A stretch of DNA of 64,000 nt from the NCBI GenBank assembly GCA_049314555.1, contig JBMOEW010000013.1:3470-67469 (forward strand), read 5' to 3'. The position numbers and the translations under genes were made by a program. Shown here one piece after another: positions 41,247 through 49,522 of this stretch (the stretch's first letter is position 1; each line of letters begins with the position of its first letter). The notes below the pieces were generated by a model. It saw only the letters and a program-made list of their open reading frames with translations. It had not been told where the DNA came from and made no database searches. The DNA is from REEB509 sp049314555 (GTDB lineage: Bacteria > Pseudomonadota > Alphaproteobacteria > Caulobacterales > Aquidulcibacteraceae).

Positions 41247-41933
41247 TTATTGGCCTTTCGCGCCGTCCATGAGGGCGCCGATGTCAACGATCTGTACACC
41301 GGGGGGGACGACGAACAGAGCCGGTTCTTGGGGGCCACGCTGGACGCGGGTTGCTTCCCACACCGTGCGGCCATTTTCCATAGCCTTTAGGATGATGCCA
41401 TCGGAGGTGATGCAAGCCACGCCGCGCCCGCCGGCGCCGGTGTCCGTGCTTTCGTATTCGGCGCCGGTCTCGCCGGCGGCGACGCAGGGACCCAAGCGGC
41501 GGACGCTCGGATCGGTGACGGCCCAGTTTGCATCCGGTGTTTGGGGGATGGTATCAGCGGACATGCGCATGGCCATTCGCGTGCCCATCGTGTCCACGAT
41601 CATCATGGCTTGTTGGCCGTCCATCAGGATCACCGCTTGGCCTTCGCCGACCCGGGTCATTTCCATTCTGGTCTTTTGGCCGTCCCGGATCAGTACGAGG
41701 GGGTTGGTTTGGCCGGAGTCTTCGTCGAAAATCTGCGCATCGACGCGGTACGAGGCTTGGAACATCGCGGGGGGCGCGACGGTGGGGGCCTCAGCCGCGG
41801 TTGTGCCTTCCTTTGGCTGGCTGGTTGGCGGCGTGCAGGCGGCGAGCACGGCGACCATCGTCGCCACCAAAAGGGGCGGCGCGGACTTTGGATTGATTGA
41901 CCATCCTGCTGGCCATTGTGTGGAGAGGCGCAT
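41247..41933 (-). CDS. Hypothetical lipoprotein, 228 aa
   Basis: Exported lipoprotein: the leader ends in VLAAC (lipobox, Cys about 33) and a Thr/Ala/Pro-rich linker follows. The mature part resembles DUF4412-like or LolA-type beta domains (FQASYRVDAQIFDEDSG, VLIRDGQKTRMEMTRVGEGQAVILMDGQQAMMIVDTMGTRMAMRM) that read out a bound state; the similarity is loose. Likely anchored in the inner or outer membrane facing the periplasm. Divergent from the accessory 430-aa gene with 201 bp between them. Confidence 0.8.
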   Translation of the reverse strand: MRLSTQWPAGWSINPKSAPPLLVATMVAVLAACTPPTSQPKEGTTAAEAPTVAPPAMFQASYRVDAQIFDEDSGQTNPLVLIRDGQKTRMEMTRVGEGQAVILMDGQQAMMIVDTMGTRMAMRMSADTIPQTPDANWAVTDPSVRRLGPCVAAGETGAEYESTDTGAGGRGVACITSDGIILKAMENGRTVWEATRVQRGPQEPALFVVPPGVQIVDIGALMDGAKGQ

Positions 41934-42134
41934 TTCCTGATCCCTTATAACGAGCGGCTTGGCGCTTGGGCGCGATACCTTTGGGCGCGATTACTCTGGC
42001 ACGACAATCGAATTGACGTCGCAAAAAAGGTTAATTGCCTTGCGATTTGCTCTTCTTTTCGCTGCATGCCTTCCTTAAATACTGCCAAAACGTACATTGG
42101 TGGCAACACAGTCGGTGGTTTTTGGGAGGACAAG

Positions 42135-43427
42135 ATGGCTGGGACTTCGCAGCAACTTTCAACCTTTGACCAGCTAAAGCGGCACATCAAAACTCACGCC
42201 TATGCTTGTGATGACATCGTTCGGGACATCGCGGAGGACGGCTGCAAGGCTTTGTATAATATTGATTTCAGCGTCCTCTACCCCATTCTTTCGGCAAATC
42301 CGCTGCGCGTTCGCAGCGCCGAGGCAATGGATGACTTTGATGGGTTGGCCTATGAGACGCTGACGTTAGCTCCAAACTACAAAAACTTGATGGGCGTCCA
42401 GTTTGTGATGTCTTTTCCGGCGTATCTTGAATTGCTTGACCACGTCGATCGCCGGCTAAGCCACCTAACAAAGATCAAGGATGACTCCGGCCGCGGGCGG
42501 AAACTTTTTGAGGAGCTTACGCACTACAAACCAGAACTCGAATTGGGCAGGATTCAGGACAAGGATTTGATCGGAAGTGCTCAATTGCAGCAAAAGCTTA
42601 GGGGCCTCATTGCAAATCTCCCCAATGGCACCGAAGGACAAAACGTCGCTACCATCTTGTCTCTGGTCAACAACAACGTTGTCTGCGGATTAGGAGATTT
42701 TTTCACTCCTGCTGAGGTCGAGGCCGCGCGAAATGGTCGGCAATATTATCGCTCTGTGCTCGATAAGATTGATCGATACCGCGGGCAGCGCCAGATTGAG
42801 CCAGAGCGAGAGGAAGCCGCAGCTATTGCAGACTTTCATCGTAAAATCGATGCCTGGACTATAACGCTGTCGAAACAGCTGCATGACATTAAAGAAGCCA
42901 CAAACGTCATGTTCGTGGGGCCGAATAAGCTGCGGATGATCTATGAGAAGCGATCTGAAGAACTCAGTCGCAACATCATCGCCCCCTTTATTCGCCTGAA
43001 GACTTTGAGCATGGCGTCCTCAACGCATAACGTTGATCAAGAATCCCGCCATCGAATCCACAAGCTCGTCGTGCGCCTTATGGAAGCGTGGCAAGTTATC
43101 GAAGGCGCGCAAAGCACAGACGATCTTTACACGCCGCAAGCCGAAACCGTCCGCGAGGCATACGAGCAGATTGGAAAGGTCTATGCCGCTAATCCAGAAG
43201 ACTTAAGGGCAGGTGCGGAGCATAGACGGCAGCTTATTGCCGACCTTTTGAAAAGCCCGCGCGCCATGCGCGATAAAGCGGCGGAAGTGGAAGAAGAGAT
43301 GCGCTCGGCTGTGCGAAAGATGCTGTCTTTTTCACCTGAACCTCTTAACGATAACGTCCTTGAGGCGTATGATGTAAAGGACAATAAGCGAATGCGGCAG
43401 ATTATGAAGAAGTTCAACTCCCTTTAA
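42135..43427 (+). CDS. Uncharacterised 430-aa protein of an AT-richer accessory locus
   Basis: Not recognised. It is soluble, mostly helical, and the C-terminal third is charged and coiled-coil-like (SPRAMRDKAAEVEEEMRSAVRKML). The N-terminal part has a pattern reminiscent of PIN-like nucleases: D44 in ALYNIDFSVLYPIL and E99 in VMSFPAYLELLDHV; this is only a hint. The ATG at 42135 is preceded by GGGAGGA; an upstream open frame to 41916 has no similarity. Base composition is clearly more AT-rich than the neighbours, and codon choice (more A/T third positions) differs, which suggests horizontal transfer. It ends convergently, overlapping the next gene by 14 bp. Confidence 0.75.
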   Translation: MAGTSQQLSTFDQLKRHIKTHAYACDDIVRDIAEDGCKALYNIDFSVLYPILSANPLRVRSAEAMDDFDGLAYETLTLAPNYKNLMGVQFVMSFPAYLELLDHVDRRLSHLTKIKDDSGRGRKLFEELTHYKPELELGRIQDKDLIGSAQLQQKLRGLIANLPNGTEGQNVATILSLVNNNVVCGLGDFFTPAEVEAARNGRQYYRSVLDKIDRYRGQRQIEPEREEAAAIADFHRKIDAWTITLSKQLHDIKEATNVMFVGPNKLRMIYEKRSEELSRNIIAPFIRLKTLSMASSTHNVDQESRHRIHKLVVRLMEAWQVIEGAQSTDDLYTPQAETVREAYEQIGKVYAANPEDLRAGAEHRRQLIADLLKSPRAMRDKAAEVEEEMRSAVRKMLSFSPEPLNDNVLEAYDVKDNKRMRQIMKKFNSL

Positions 43428-44109
43428 CTATAGGAGTTGCGCTTTCTAGTGCAGTGCGAAGTACTTTGGCCAGCTGACTTGGGGCTTCAAGCTGAAGTGT
43501 TTGCAACACGATTTTGTTTTCGTCGTCAGCTTGTTCGACCATGCTTAGATATTTTTGGTCGTAATTTAGGTAGGCTTCCAGTTGAGCCCTGGCGAATAGG
43601 TCGTTCTTTTGTAGGGCATCGCTCACGCGCTGGCGGAGGTCTATGCGCCTCAGCAGCCACAACATGTAGGCGCTTTCCACTCCCTCAGAATACCTGCTTT
43701 CTGGCTGATCGCGCTCATCGGCTGCGTACAGCGCCGCTGCGATCTGGCGGGCGTTCTCAGCAAGCTTTTTGCCATGTAACTCCCGCAGCGTAAGCGCAAT
43801 TTCGAGCTGTGCTGCGGAAGCTGACCGCTCAATCGCGACGCGCTGATACTTTAACTCCAAACGCTGCATGCTGAGTTCGCGCCACTGAAAGCAGAAACCA
43901 GCAAGTATCCACACAAACCCGATGGCGCCTGCAACGCCGCCGACATACGATCCGATGTCATCAATCGTTAGGGCCGCCGCTCCATCATGCGTGGCGGACA
44001 AAAAGAACCGAACTGCGAACCAGACCTCAAGACAAGTAACCAGTACTGCGAGCGCAACGACGGGCCACATAGGCCACGTCTTTTGCGGGTCTTCCGGCTC
44101 CTTAGACAT
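43414..44109 (-). CDS. Two-helix membrane protein with cytoplasmic coiled coil
   Basis: 231 residues. Two membrane helices are at about 14-38 and 51-74 (VVALAVLVTCLEVWFAVRFFL; VGGVAGAIGFVWILAGFCF), the second starting with IGSYVGGVAGAIGF, then a long helix QWRELSMQRLELKYQRVAIERSASA and a helical tail. From memory 'GsyvGGv.g..gf...l...qreEL..qr.El' is common in putative phage-abortive-infection and related membrane proteins. It is AT-richer than its surroundings, like the convergent 430-aa gene. A role in defence is speculation. Confidence 0.75.
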   Translation of the reverse strand: MSKEPEDPQKTWPMWPVVALAVLVTCLEVWFAVRFFLSATHDGAAALTIDDIGSYVGGVAGAIGFVWILAGFCFQWRELSMQRLELKYQRVAIERSASAAQLEIALTLRELHGKKLAENARQIAAALYAADERDQPESRYSEGVESAYMLWLLRRIDLRQRVSDALQKNDLFARAQLEAYLNYDQKYLSMVEQADDENKIVLQTLQLEAPSQLAKVLRTALESATPIVKGS

Positions 44110-44151
44110 CGGTCTTTGCCCCTCCTTTTGTTGCGAGGATTGGGCTTGGCG

Positions 44152-45171
44152 CTAAGCCGCGCGTTCCTGGTCGAGGCTCCAGGTGCCGAGGCTCGCAAGG
44201 CCGTTCATCTTGGCGCGCTTCAGGAATGCTGCTTGGCCAGCGGGCACATTCTGGGCTTTGCCGGACCACGCTTTTTGCGGTGCCGCTTGCAGGGCGCGGC
44301 CATAGCTAAAGGTCATGTTCCAGGGGAAGCCGCCGATTTCATTCATTCTGTTCAAGTGGGCGGTGGCGAGTTCATCGGATTGGCCGCCCGAAAGGTAGGC
44401 AATGCCTGGTACTGCCGATGGGGTGGTTATCTTGAGGCAGGCAATGGTCTTTTCCGCGACTTCATCAACACTGGCCTGTTTGGCGCACTTCTTTCCAGCG
44501 ATCACCATGTTGGGCTTCAACACGATGCCTTCCAACATTACGCGGTGTTCAAACAGTTCGTTGAAAACCTCTTTCAGGACAGTTTCCGTGACTTCAAAGC
44601 AGCGATCGATGTCATGGGCACCGTCCATCAGGACTTCTGGCTCGACGATCGGTACAATCTGCGCGGCTTGGCACAGCCCGGCATAGCGGGCGAGGGCTTG
44701 GGCATTTGCGCGGATGGCGCCGCGGGATGGGATGCCGGTGTCGATGTCGATGACGGCCCGCCATTTCGCAAAGCGGGCACCCTGCTCGTAATATTTCGTC
44801 AGGCGCGCGGCCAGCTTGTCGAGCCCTTTGGTGATGGTTTCTGCGCCAAAGCCGGGGAGGGCTTCAGTGCCTTCGTCCACCTTGATGCCGGGGATAGAGC
44901 CGGCCTGTTCGATCAGTTTTACTAGCGGTGTGCCATCGGCCGCATTTTGCCAGATGGTCTCATCAAACAGGATAACACCAGAGACGTAGGACATCGCCTC
45001 TTTGGCGCGGAACATCATTTCGCGGTAGTCGCGGCGATTTTCTTCGGTGTTTTCCACACCGATGGCATCAAAGCGCTTCTTGATCGTGCCGGTCGATTCG
45101 TCTGCGGCTAGGATGCCGCGACCGGGGGCTACCATGGCTTGTGCCACTTTGTTCAGGTCCGCGAGATTCAT
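44152..45171 (-). CDS. fbaB: Class I fructose-bisphosphate aldolase
   Basis: 339-residue Schiff-base aldolase that splits fructose 1,6-bisphosphate in glycolysis and joins trioses in gluconeogenesis. Animal/plant-type class I features: LAADESTGTIKKRF at 22-35, ARFAKWRAV with K136, IVPIVEPEVLMDGAHD, and the Schiff-base K219 in GIVLKPNMVIAGKK; LSGGQSDE binds phosphate. The ATG at 45171 (MNLADLNKVAQAM) agrees with the family; the frame is open further upstream without similarity. Stands alone; 42 bp from the membrane-protein start of the accessory pair. Confidence 0.95.
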   Translation of the reverse strand: MNLADLNKVAQAMVAPGRGILAADESTGTIKKRFDAIGVENTEENRRDYREMMFRAKEAMSYVSGVILFDETIWQNAADGTPLVKLIEQAGSIPGIKVDEGTEALPGFGAETITKGLDKLAARLTKYYEQGARFAKWRAVIDIDTGIPSRGAIRANAQALARYAGLCQAAQIVPIVEPEVLMDGAHDIDRCFEVTETVLKEVFNELFEHRVMLEGIVLKPNMVIAGKKCAKQASVDEVAEKTIACLKITTPSAVPGIAYLSGGQSDELATAHLNRMNEIGGFPWNMTFSYGRALQAAPQKAWSGKAQNVPAGQAAFLKRAKMNGLASLGTWSLDQERAA

Positions 45172-45286
45172 GATCCCCACTCTCCAAGCCGAATTCCAAC
45201 TGTCATGATGGGCGGTATTTGCTGCAACAATTGTCTGATGCCAAGGGGGGGCGCGCGATTGGGGTGCCATTTGCGCGGGCGGTACC

Positions 45287-46060
45287 TTAAGTTCGACCGG
45301 CGTCTATGACAAAAGACTGGCCGGTGATCATTCGGGCTTCGTTGGAGGCCAAAAACATAGCCAGGCGAGCCACATCTGAGGGCTCAATAAGGGTTTTGAG
45401 GGCGCATTGATCAATCCAGGCTGCCTGCGTTTGCGGTGTGAGCCAGCCCCTTTCGCGTTGGGCGGGGGTGTCTACCCAGCCGGGGACGATGGCATTAACG
45501 CGAATCTTGGCTTGCCCAAACTCGCGGGCCTGCGCCTTGGTCAGGCCCAGAATTGCCGATTTCGCAGCGGCATAGGCAGGCATATCTGCGGGGCCTAGAA
45601 ACGCGTTTAAGGAGCTGATGTTGATCACAGCGGCGGCGACGGCGGCTTGCAAGAAGGGCAGCGCCGCTTGGGTGGCGAAGAAAGTTGGGTCGAGGTTGAT
45701 CGCCAGATTCGCTCGCCACGAGGCTGGCGAGAGCGTTTCGGTTTGATGGCGCTGGTCGCTGGCGACATTGTTGATCAAAACATCAAGGCCGCCCATGGCC
45801 TCGGCCTGTTTTTGGAGTGTGCTTTGCAGGGCGGCCACATCTGCAACGTCGCAGGGCGTGAAGCTTATTGGCTGGGGCCCGCCGGAGGCTTGTAAGTCGC
45901 GCGCCAACGCACGGCCTGCTTGTGTGTTGATATCGACAAACGCAACAGCCGCGCCCTGAGCGGCGAAGGCGTCAACCAAGGCCGCTCCGATGCCGGAGGC
46001 ACCGCCCGTGATGAACACGCGCTTTGCGTAGAGGGATGGATAAACGGCGTGGGCGGTCAT
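45287..46060 (-). CDS. SDR family oxidoreductase (sugar dehydrogenase-like)
   Basis: 257-residue classical SDR. TGGASGIGAALVDAF is the cofactor loop, VLINNVASD replaces the usual NNAG, VINISSLNAF contains the catalytic Ser, YAAAKSAIL the Tyr/Lys, and GQSFVIDAGRT ends the protein. The change NNVA is characteristic of xylose/galactose dehydrogenase-like SDRs (XylB type), supporting a sugar 1-dehydrogenase. The lactonase gene lies 4 bp upstream on the same strand, matching the sugar to lactone to acid route. Confidence 0.9.
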   Translation of the reverse strand: MTAHAVYPSLYAKRVFITGGASGIGAALVDAFAAQGAAVAFVDINTQAGRALARDLQASGGPQPISFTPCDVADVAALQSTLQKQAEAMGGLDVLINNVASDQRHQTETLSPASWRANLAINLDPTFFATQAALPFLQAAVAAAVINISSLNAFLGPADMPAYAAAKSAILGLTKAQAREFGQAKIRVNAIVPGWVDTPAQRERGWLTPQTQAAWIDQCALKTLIEPSDVARLAMFLASNEARMITGQSFVIDAGRT

Positions 46061-46064
46061 GGGG

Positions 46065-46952
46065 TCAATCCAGCACTGCGGCGCGGGGCGGTTGGCCTGC
46101 GACGCCGGGGCGACAGGCGAAAAGGCCGCCGGCAAACGGATATTCGGCCTTGGCGTCGGGGCCCATGTCTTGGCTGGCTGTGGTGATGAAGAGCGTTGCG
46201 TTGTCCTGGCCGCCAAAGGCGAGGGAGGTTACTTTTTCCACGGGAACCTGATGTTTGGACAGCATCTTGCCGTCTGGCGCGTGGCGCACGATCGCAAAAC
46301 CGTCCCAACGCGCGCTCCAAACACAGCCTTCTGCGTCAACTGTTAAGCCGTCTGGCGCGCCCTTGATAGGATCCACATCGGAGAAGATTCGCTTGTTGGT
46401 GAGGGCACCGGTGGCTGGATCATGGTCAAAGGCCCAGATCTGAAAGCGAATGCTATCGGTGAAGTAGAAGGTTTTTCCATCTGGGCTCCAATCGAGTCCA
46501 TTGGAAATGCCAACCTGGTCTACCCTTTGGTGCAGGCCTGATTTTGGGTCGAGACGATAGAGGCAGCCGGTCAAGGCTGCATGGTTTGGCTCGTTCATGG
46601 TGCCGACCCAGAAGGTGCCCCAGGGATCGACTTTCGCATCGTTGGGGCGATTGTCTGGGCGATCTGGCTCCATGACGGCGATGGGCGTGCGTGCGCCGGT
46701 GCTTGGGTTCAAGCGATAAATGCCGGAGGGGCTCGTGGCCAAGAGGTCGAGTGATCCCGCGATCGGAGCGACTGCTGAGGTCAATTCTTCCAGGTTCAAG
46801 CGCGAACGCGCCTGGCCATGCTCATCGCACCCCAGTAGGACACGCTCTTTGATATCGACAAACCACAGCCGCTCACGCACCTGGTCCCACACTGGGCCTT
46901 CGCCCAAGGTGCATTCCGCCGGCCAGACACAGGTGATCTCTGTCGCGTTCAT
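46065..46952 (-). CDS. SMP-30/gluconolactonase family lactonase
   Basis: 295-residue six-bladed beta-propeller hydrolase: CTLGEGPVWDQVRERLWFVDI with the metal-binding Glu of 'GEGP', DRPDNRPNDAKVDPWGTFWVGTM with Asn/Asp ligands, ISNGLDWSPDGKTFYFTDS with the second Asn, and GAPDGLTVDAEGCVWSA with the Asp. It opens a sugar lactone (gluconolactone, xylonolactone or arabinonolactone). It is co-transcribed with the SDR 4 bp downstream, so the two likely perform the first steps of oxidative pentose or hexose breakdown (Weimberg-like). The dehydratases that follow are not in this window. Confidence 0.93.
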   Translation of the reverse strand: MNATEITCVWPAECTLGEGPVWDQVRERLWFVDIKERVLLGCDEHGQARSRLNLEELTSAVAPIAGSLDLLATSPSGIYRLNPSTGARTPIAVMEPDRPDNRPNDAKVDPWGTFWVGTMNEPNHAALTGCLYRLDPKSGLHQRVDQVGISNGLDWSPDGKTFYFTDSIRFQIWAFDHDPATGALTNKRIFSDVDPIKGAPDGLTVDAEGCVWSARWDGFAIVRHAPDGKMLSKHQVPVEKVTSLAFGGQDNATLFITTASQDMGPDAKAEYPFAGGLFACRPGVAGQPPRAAVLD

Positions 46953-47110
46953 GGGGGCTCACATGCCTTTTTGGGGGCTTGGAGACAAGAGGTGTGTTTG
47001 GGCGAGGGCGCGGCCCAAGTGTGGCGCCAAAACTGCCCGATCACGCAATTGTTGGAGGCGCGGAGCGGCTGTGGCTTGCGCTGAATGGCTGGGGCGTCAA
47101 TAGACACGGC

Positions 47111-49468
47111 ATGGGGACGAACACATGCGCTGCCGGGTTTTTTGTTTTCGCTTTGATGAGTGGTCAGGGGTGGGCTCAGACGCCCACGCCGATGCCGCCC
47201 ATCGATCCGCCGCCCGCGAGCGAGACCGAAGATCCCGATGCGATCGTGGTGACCGGCGTTCGGCCGCGGGGCAGCGTTCCCGGTGACTTTACACCGATTG
47301 CCACTTTGGACCCAGATGACATCGCTGCCACAGGCGCGCGCAACGCCGCGGAGGTGTTGGAGGTTATTGCACCACAAACCGGTTCGGCACGCGGGCGCGG
47401 TGGTGGCGCGCCGGTTGTGTTGCTCAATGGGCGGCGGACGAGTGGGTTTGGGGAAGTCCAGGATTTGCCCTCCGAGGCCATTCTTCGGGTGGAAGTTTTT
47501 ACAGAAGAAGTGGCGCTGCAGTATGGTTATCCGGCCGATCAGCGGGTCGTGAATTTTATCCTGCGGCCCTTTTTTGCGCAGCGGACCATTGAAGGGCGGT
47601 TTGGCGATGCCCAGGACGGGGCCCGGCGCATCCGCTCCTTTGAAGGGGGCGCTTTGTCCTTGAACGAGGGGGCGCGCCAAGCCCTGACCTTTGTGGTTCG
47701 GGATGAGGGGGCAATCACTGAACTGGAAGCCGGTATTCGCCCGCCAAGTTCTGGGTCGGATACGCGCGCCATCCGCACCGTGGCGCCTGAAATCCAAGGC
47801 TTTGAGTTGAGCGGCAATCTGGTGGAGCCGCTGAGTGAGCGAATTTTTGCCGGAGCTGGCGTTCGCGCTGAGGGACGCTCCCGGGTTTCTGTGCTTGGTC
47901 GAAACGCCTTGACTGGCCAGGGCATATTCCGAGACGGCACGACGGCGCTAACGCGTGTGAGCGCCAGCCTTGATGGGCAAGGTGAGGGGTGGCAATGGAC
48001 GACCACGGCCAGCCTTGATCTTGGTACGTCGCAATCGGTTACCAGCGGCGCGCTTTTGGGGGCGGGTCGTACACGGACAGAAACATCGCTTCTGGAGCTG
48101 AACGCGAACGCCAATGGTGGTCTGATCCGTTTGCCCGCAGGTCGCCTTCGACTGAGCGCGCGGGCCGGGCTTTTGGAGCGACAACTTTCGTCTGAGTCTG
48201 AGGGCGCTGGTGCACGCGGTGGTGTCGATTTGGAGCGCCGGCAAGGGCAAGGCCGGCTCACTTTGACAGCGCCGCTGTTTAGCCGACAGCAAACCGATAC
48301 CACGCCGCTTGGCGACATCACGGTCAATGTGACCGGCGCGGTGGATGATCTGAGCGACTTTGGCAGCTTGAGCGAATTTGGCGGCGGGGCAAGCTGGTCT
48401 CCGCTGCAGGGCCTTGGCTTTAGCGTGCAGGCGTCGATGATAGATTCTGCTCCGAGTTTGGAGCAACTGGGCGAACCGTTGTTGGCCACGCCCGGAGTTG
48501 ACGTGTTTGACCCGCTGACGGGGACGAACGCCATTGTGACCCAGATCTCTGGGGGCAATGGGGCGTTGGATGCTGAAGAGCGCCGGGACTTGACCTTCAC
48601 CATTTCGTTCTCGCCGCAAATGCAGGGACGCGCGATGGGGATCAACGGTTCGTTTGTCCGTAATCGAACGGATGGCGCGATTTTTTCGTTTCCCGCGCCA
48701 ACAGGGGCAACAGAGGCTGCTTTCCCGGATCGATTCCTTCGCGACGCATCCGGAGGATTGGTGCAAGTCGATCAGCGGCCGGTGAACCTGGCGCGGCGCG
48801 ATAGCGAAACGCTGCGATGGGGTGTTTTCTATAGCATGGGGTTTGGACCGGAGGTCGCACGCCGGGGGCCGGGTGGCGGCGGTGGCGGCGGCGGCGGCGG
48901 CGGCGGGGCGGAAAGCCGGCCATCTCAAGCGACCGGGGGTGGCGGTGGGCGCGGAGGCATGCGGGGCATGGGGGGCGGGCCCCCGCGGGCCGGACGGTTT
49001 AGTTTTTCGATCACCCACCTTGTCCGGCTTGAGGACACGGTTGTGCTGCGGGGGGGGCAGCCGGCGCTCGATCTGTTGGCGGGGCAATCGCTTGGCGGGG
49101 GGGCCGGGCAGCGGGAAAACCAAATCGAGTTTGAGGGCGGGCTGACGTGGCGCGGGATTGGTCTGCGGACTTTCGGGAATTGGATTGGCGAAGGCCAGCA
49201 AGTTGGGGCGGGTCCGTCCGGCGATTTGGCGTTTGAAGACCGATTGACCCTTAATCTTCGGGCGTTCGTCAACTTTGATGATCGGACGACCTGGGTGGGG
49301 CGCTGGCCGGTGTTGCGTGGTATGCGTCTGGTCGTGGCGGTGGAAAACGCGACCGACGATGCAGCCATTGCCCGCGACAGGCTTGGCCAAATCCCCTCGG
49401 CCTACCAGGCGGGCTTTCGCGCGCCTGAGGGGCGCAGGGTTGAAGTTCGGTTGCGCCGGCAGTTTTAG
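47111..49468 (+). CDS. TonB-dependent receptor with Gly-rich insertion
   Basis: 785-residue outer-membrane receptor-like protein: signal peptide MGTNTCAAGFFVFALMSGQGWAQ (about 1-22), Pro-rich stretch, TonB box DAIVVTGVRPRG, plug with NAAEVLEVIAPQTGS, VVLLNGRR and AILRVEVFTEEVALQYGY, then a barrel ending EVRLRRQF. In the barrel (about 588-630) sits a Gly/Arg/Met-rich insertion coded by GGC repeats. It lacks the long CarboxypepD-like N-terminus of SusC-type receptors. Ligand unknown. The start at 47111 lacks a clear ribosome-binding site; the frame is open further upstream. It precedes the acylase gene by 54 bp and may be expressed with it. Confidence 0.87.
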   Translation: MGTNTCAAGFFVFALMSGQGWAQTPTPMPPIDPPPASETEDPDAIVVTGVRPRGSVPGDFTPIATLDPDDIAATGARNAAEVLEVIAPQTGSARGRGGGAPVVLLNGRRTSGFGEVQDLPSEAILRVEVFTEEVALQYGYPADQRVVNFILRPFFAQRTIEGRFGDAQDGARRIRSFEGGALSLNEGARQALTFVVRDEGAITELEAGIRPPSSGSDTRAIRTVAPEIQGFELSGNLVEPLSERIFAGAGVRAEGRSRVSVLGRNALTGQGIFRDGTTALTRVSASLDGQGEGWQWTTTASLDLGTSQSVTSGALLGAGRTRTETSLLELNANANGGLIRLPAGRLRLSARAGLLERQLSSESEGAGARGGVDLERRQGQGRLTLTAPLFSRQQTDTTPLGDITVNVTGAVDDLSDFGSLSEFGGGASWSPLQGLGFSVQASMIDSAPSLEQLGEPLLATPGVDVFDPLTGTNAIVTQISGGNGALDAEERRDLTFTISFSPQMQGRAMGINGSFVRNRTDGAIFSFPAPTGATEAAFPDRFLRDASGGLVQVDQRPVNLARRDSETLRWGVFYSMGFGPEVARRGPGGGGGGGGGGGGAESRPSQATGGGGGRGGMRGMGGGPPRAGRFSFSITHLVRLEDTVVLRGGQPALDLLAGQSLGGGAGQRENQIEFEGGLTWRGIGLRTFGNWIGEGQQVGAGPSGDLAFEDRLTLNLRAFVNFDDRTTWVGRWPVLRGMRLVVAVENATDDAAIARDRLGQIPSAYQAGFRAPEGRRVEVRLRRQF
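48870..48995 (+). repeat. GGC/GGT triplet run and Gly-rich low-complexity segment
   Basis: About 38 bases of (GGC/GGT)n from 48870 to 48908 code for 12 consecutive Gly residues inside the TonB receptor, followed by a GRGGMRGMGGG-type segment coded to about 48995. A triplet repeat could change length without breaking the frame. Confidence 0.75.
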
Positions 49469-49522
49469 TCCCTTGGCAAGTGGCTTGGCGCGCGCCAAAC
49501 TTGCGGCAAGGGGAAACGACCG

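Noticed and set aside
41995..42134. Promoter search before the 430-aa gene (TTGACG near 42014)
   Set aside because: No -10 box at suitable spacing; left unannotated.
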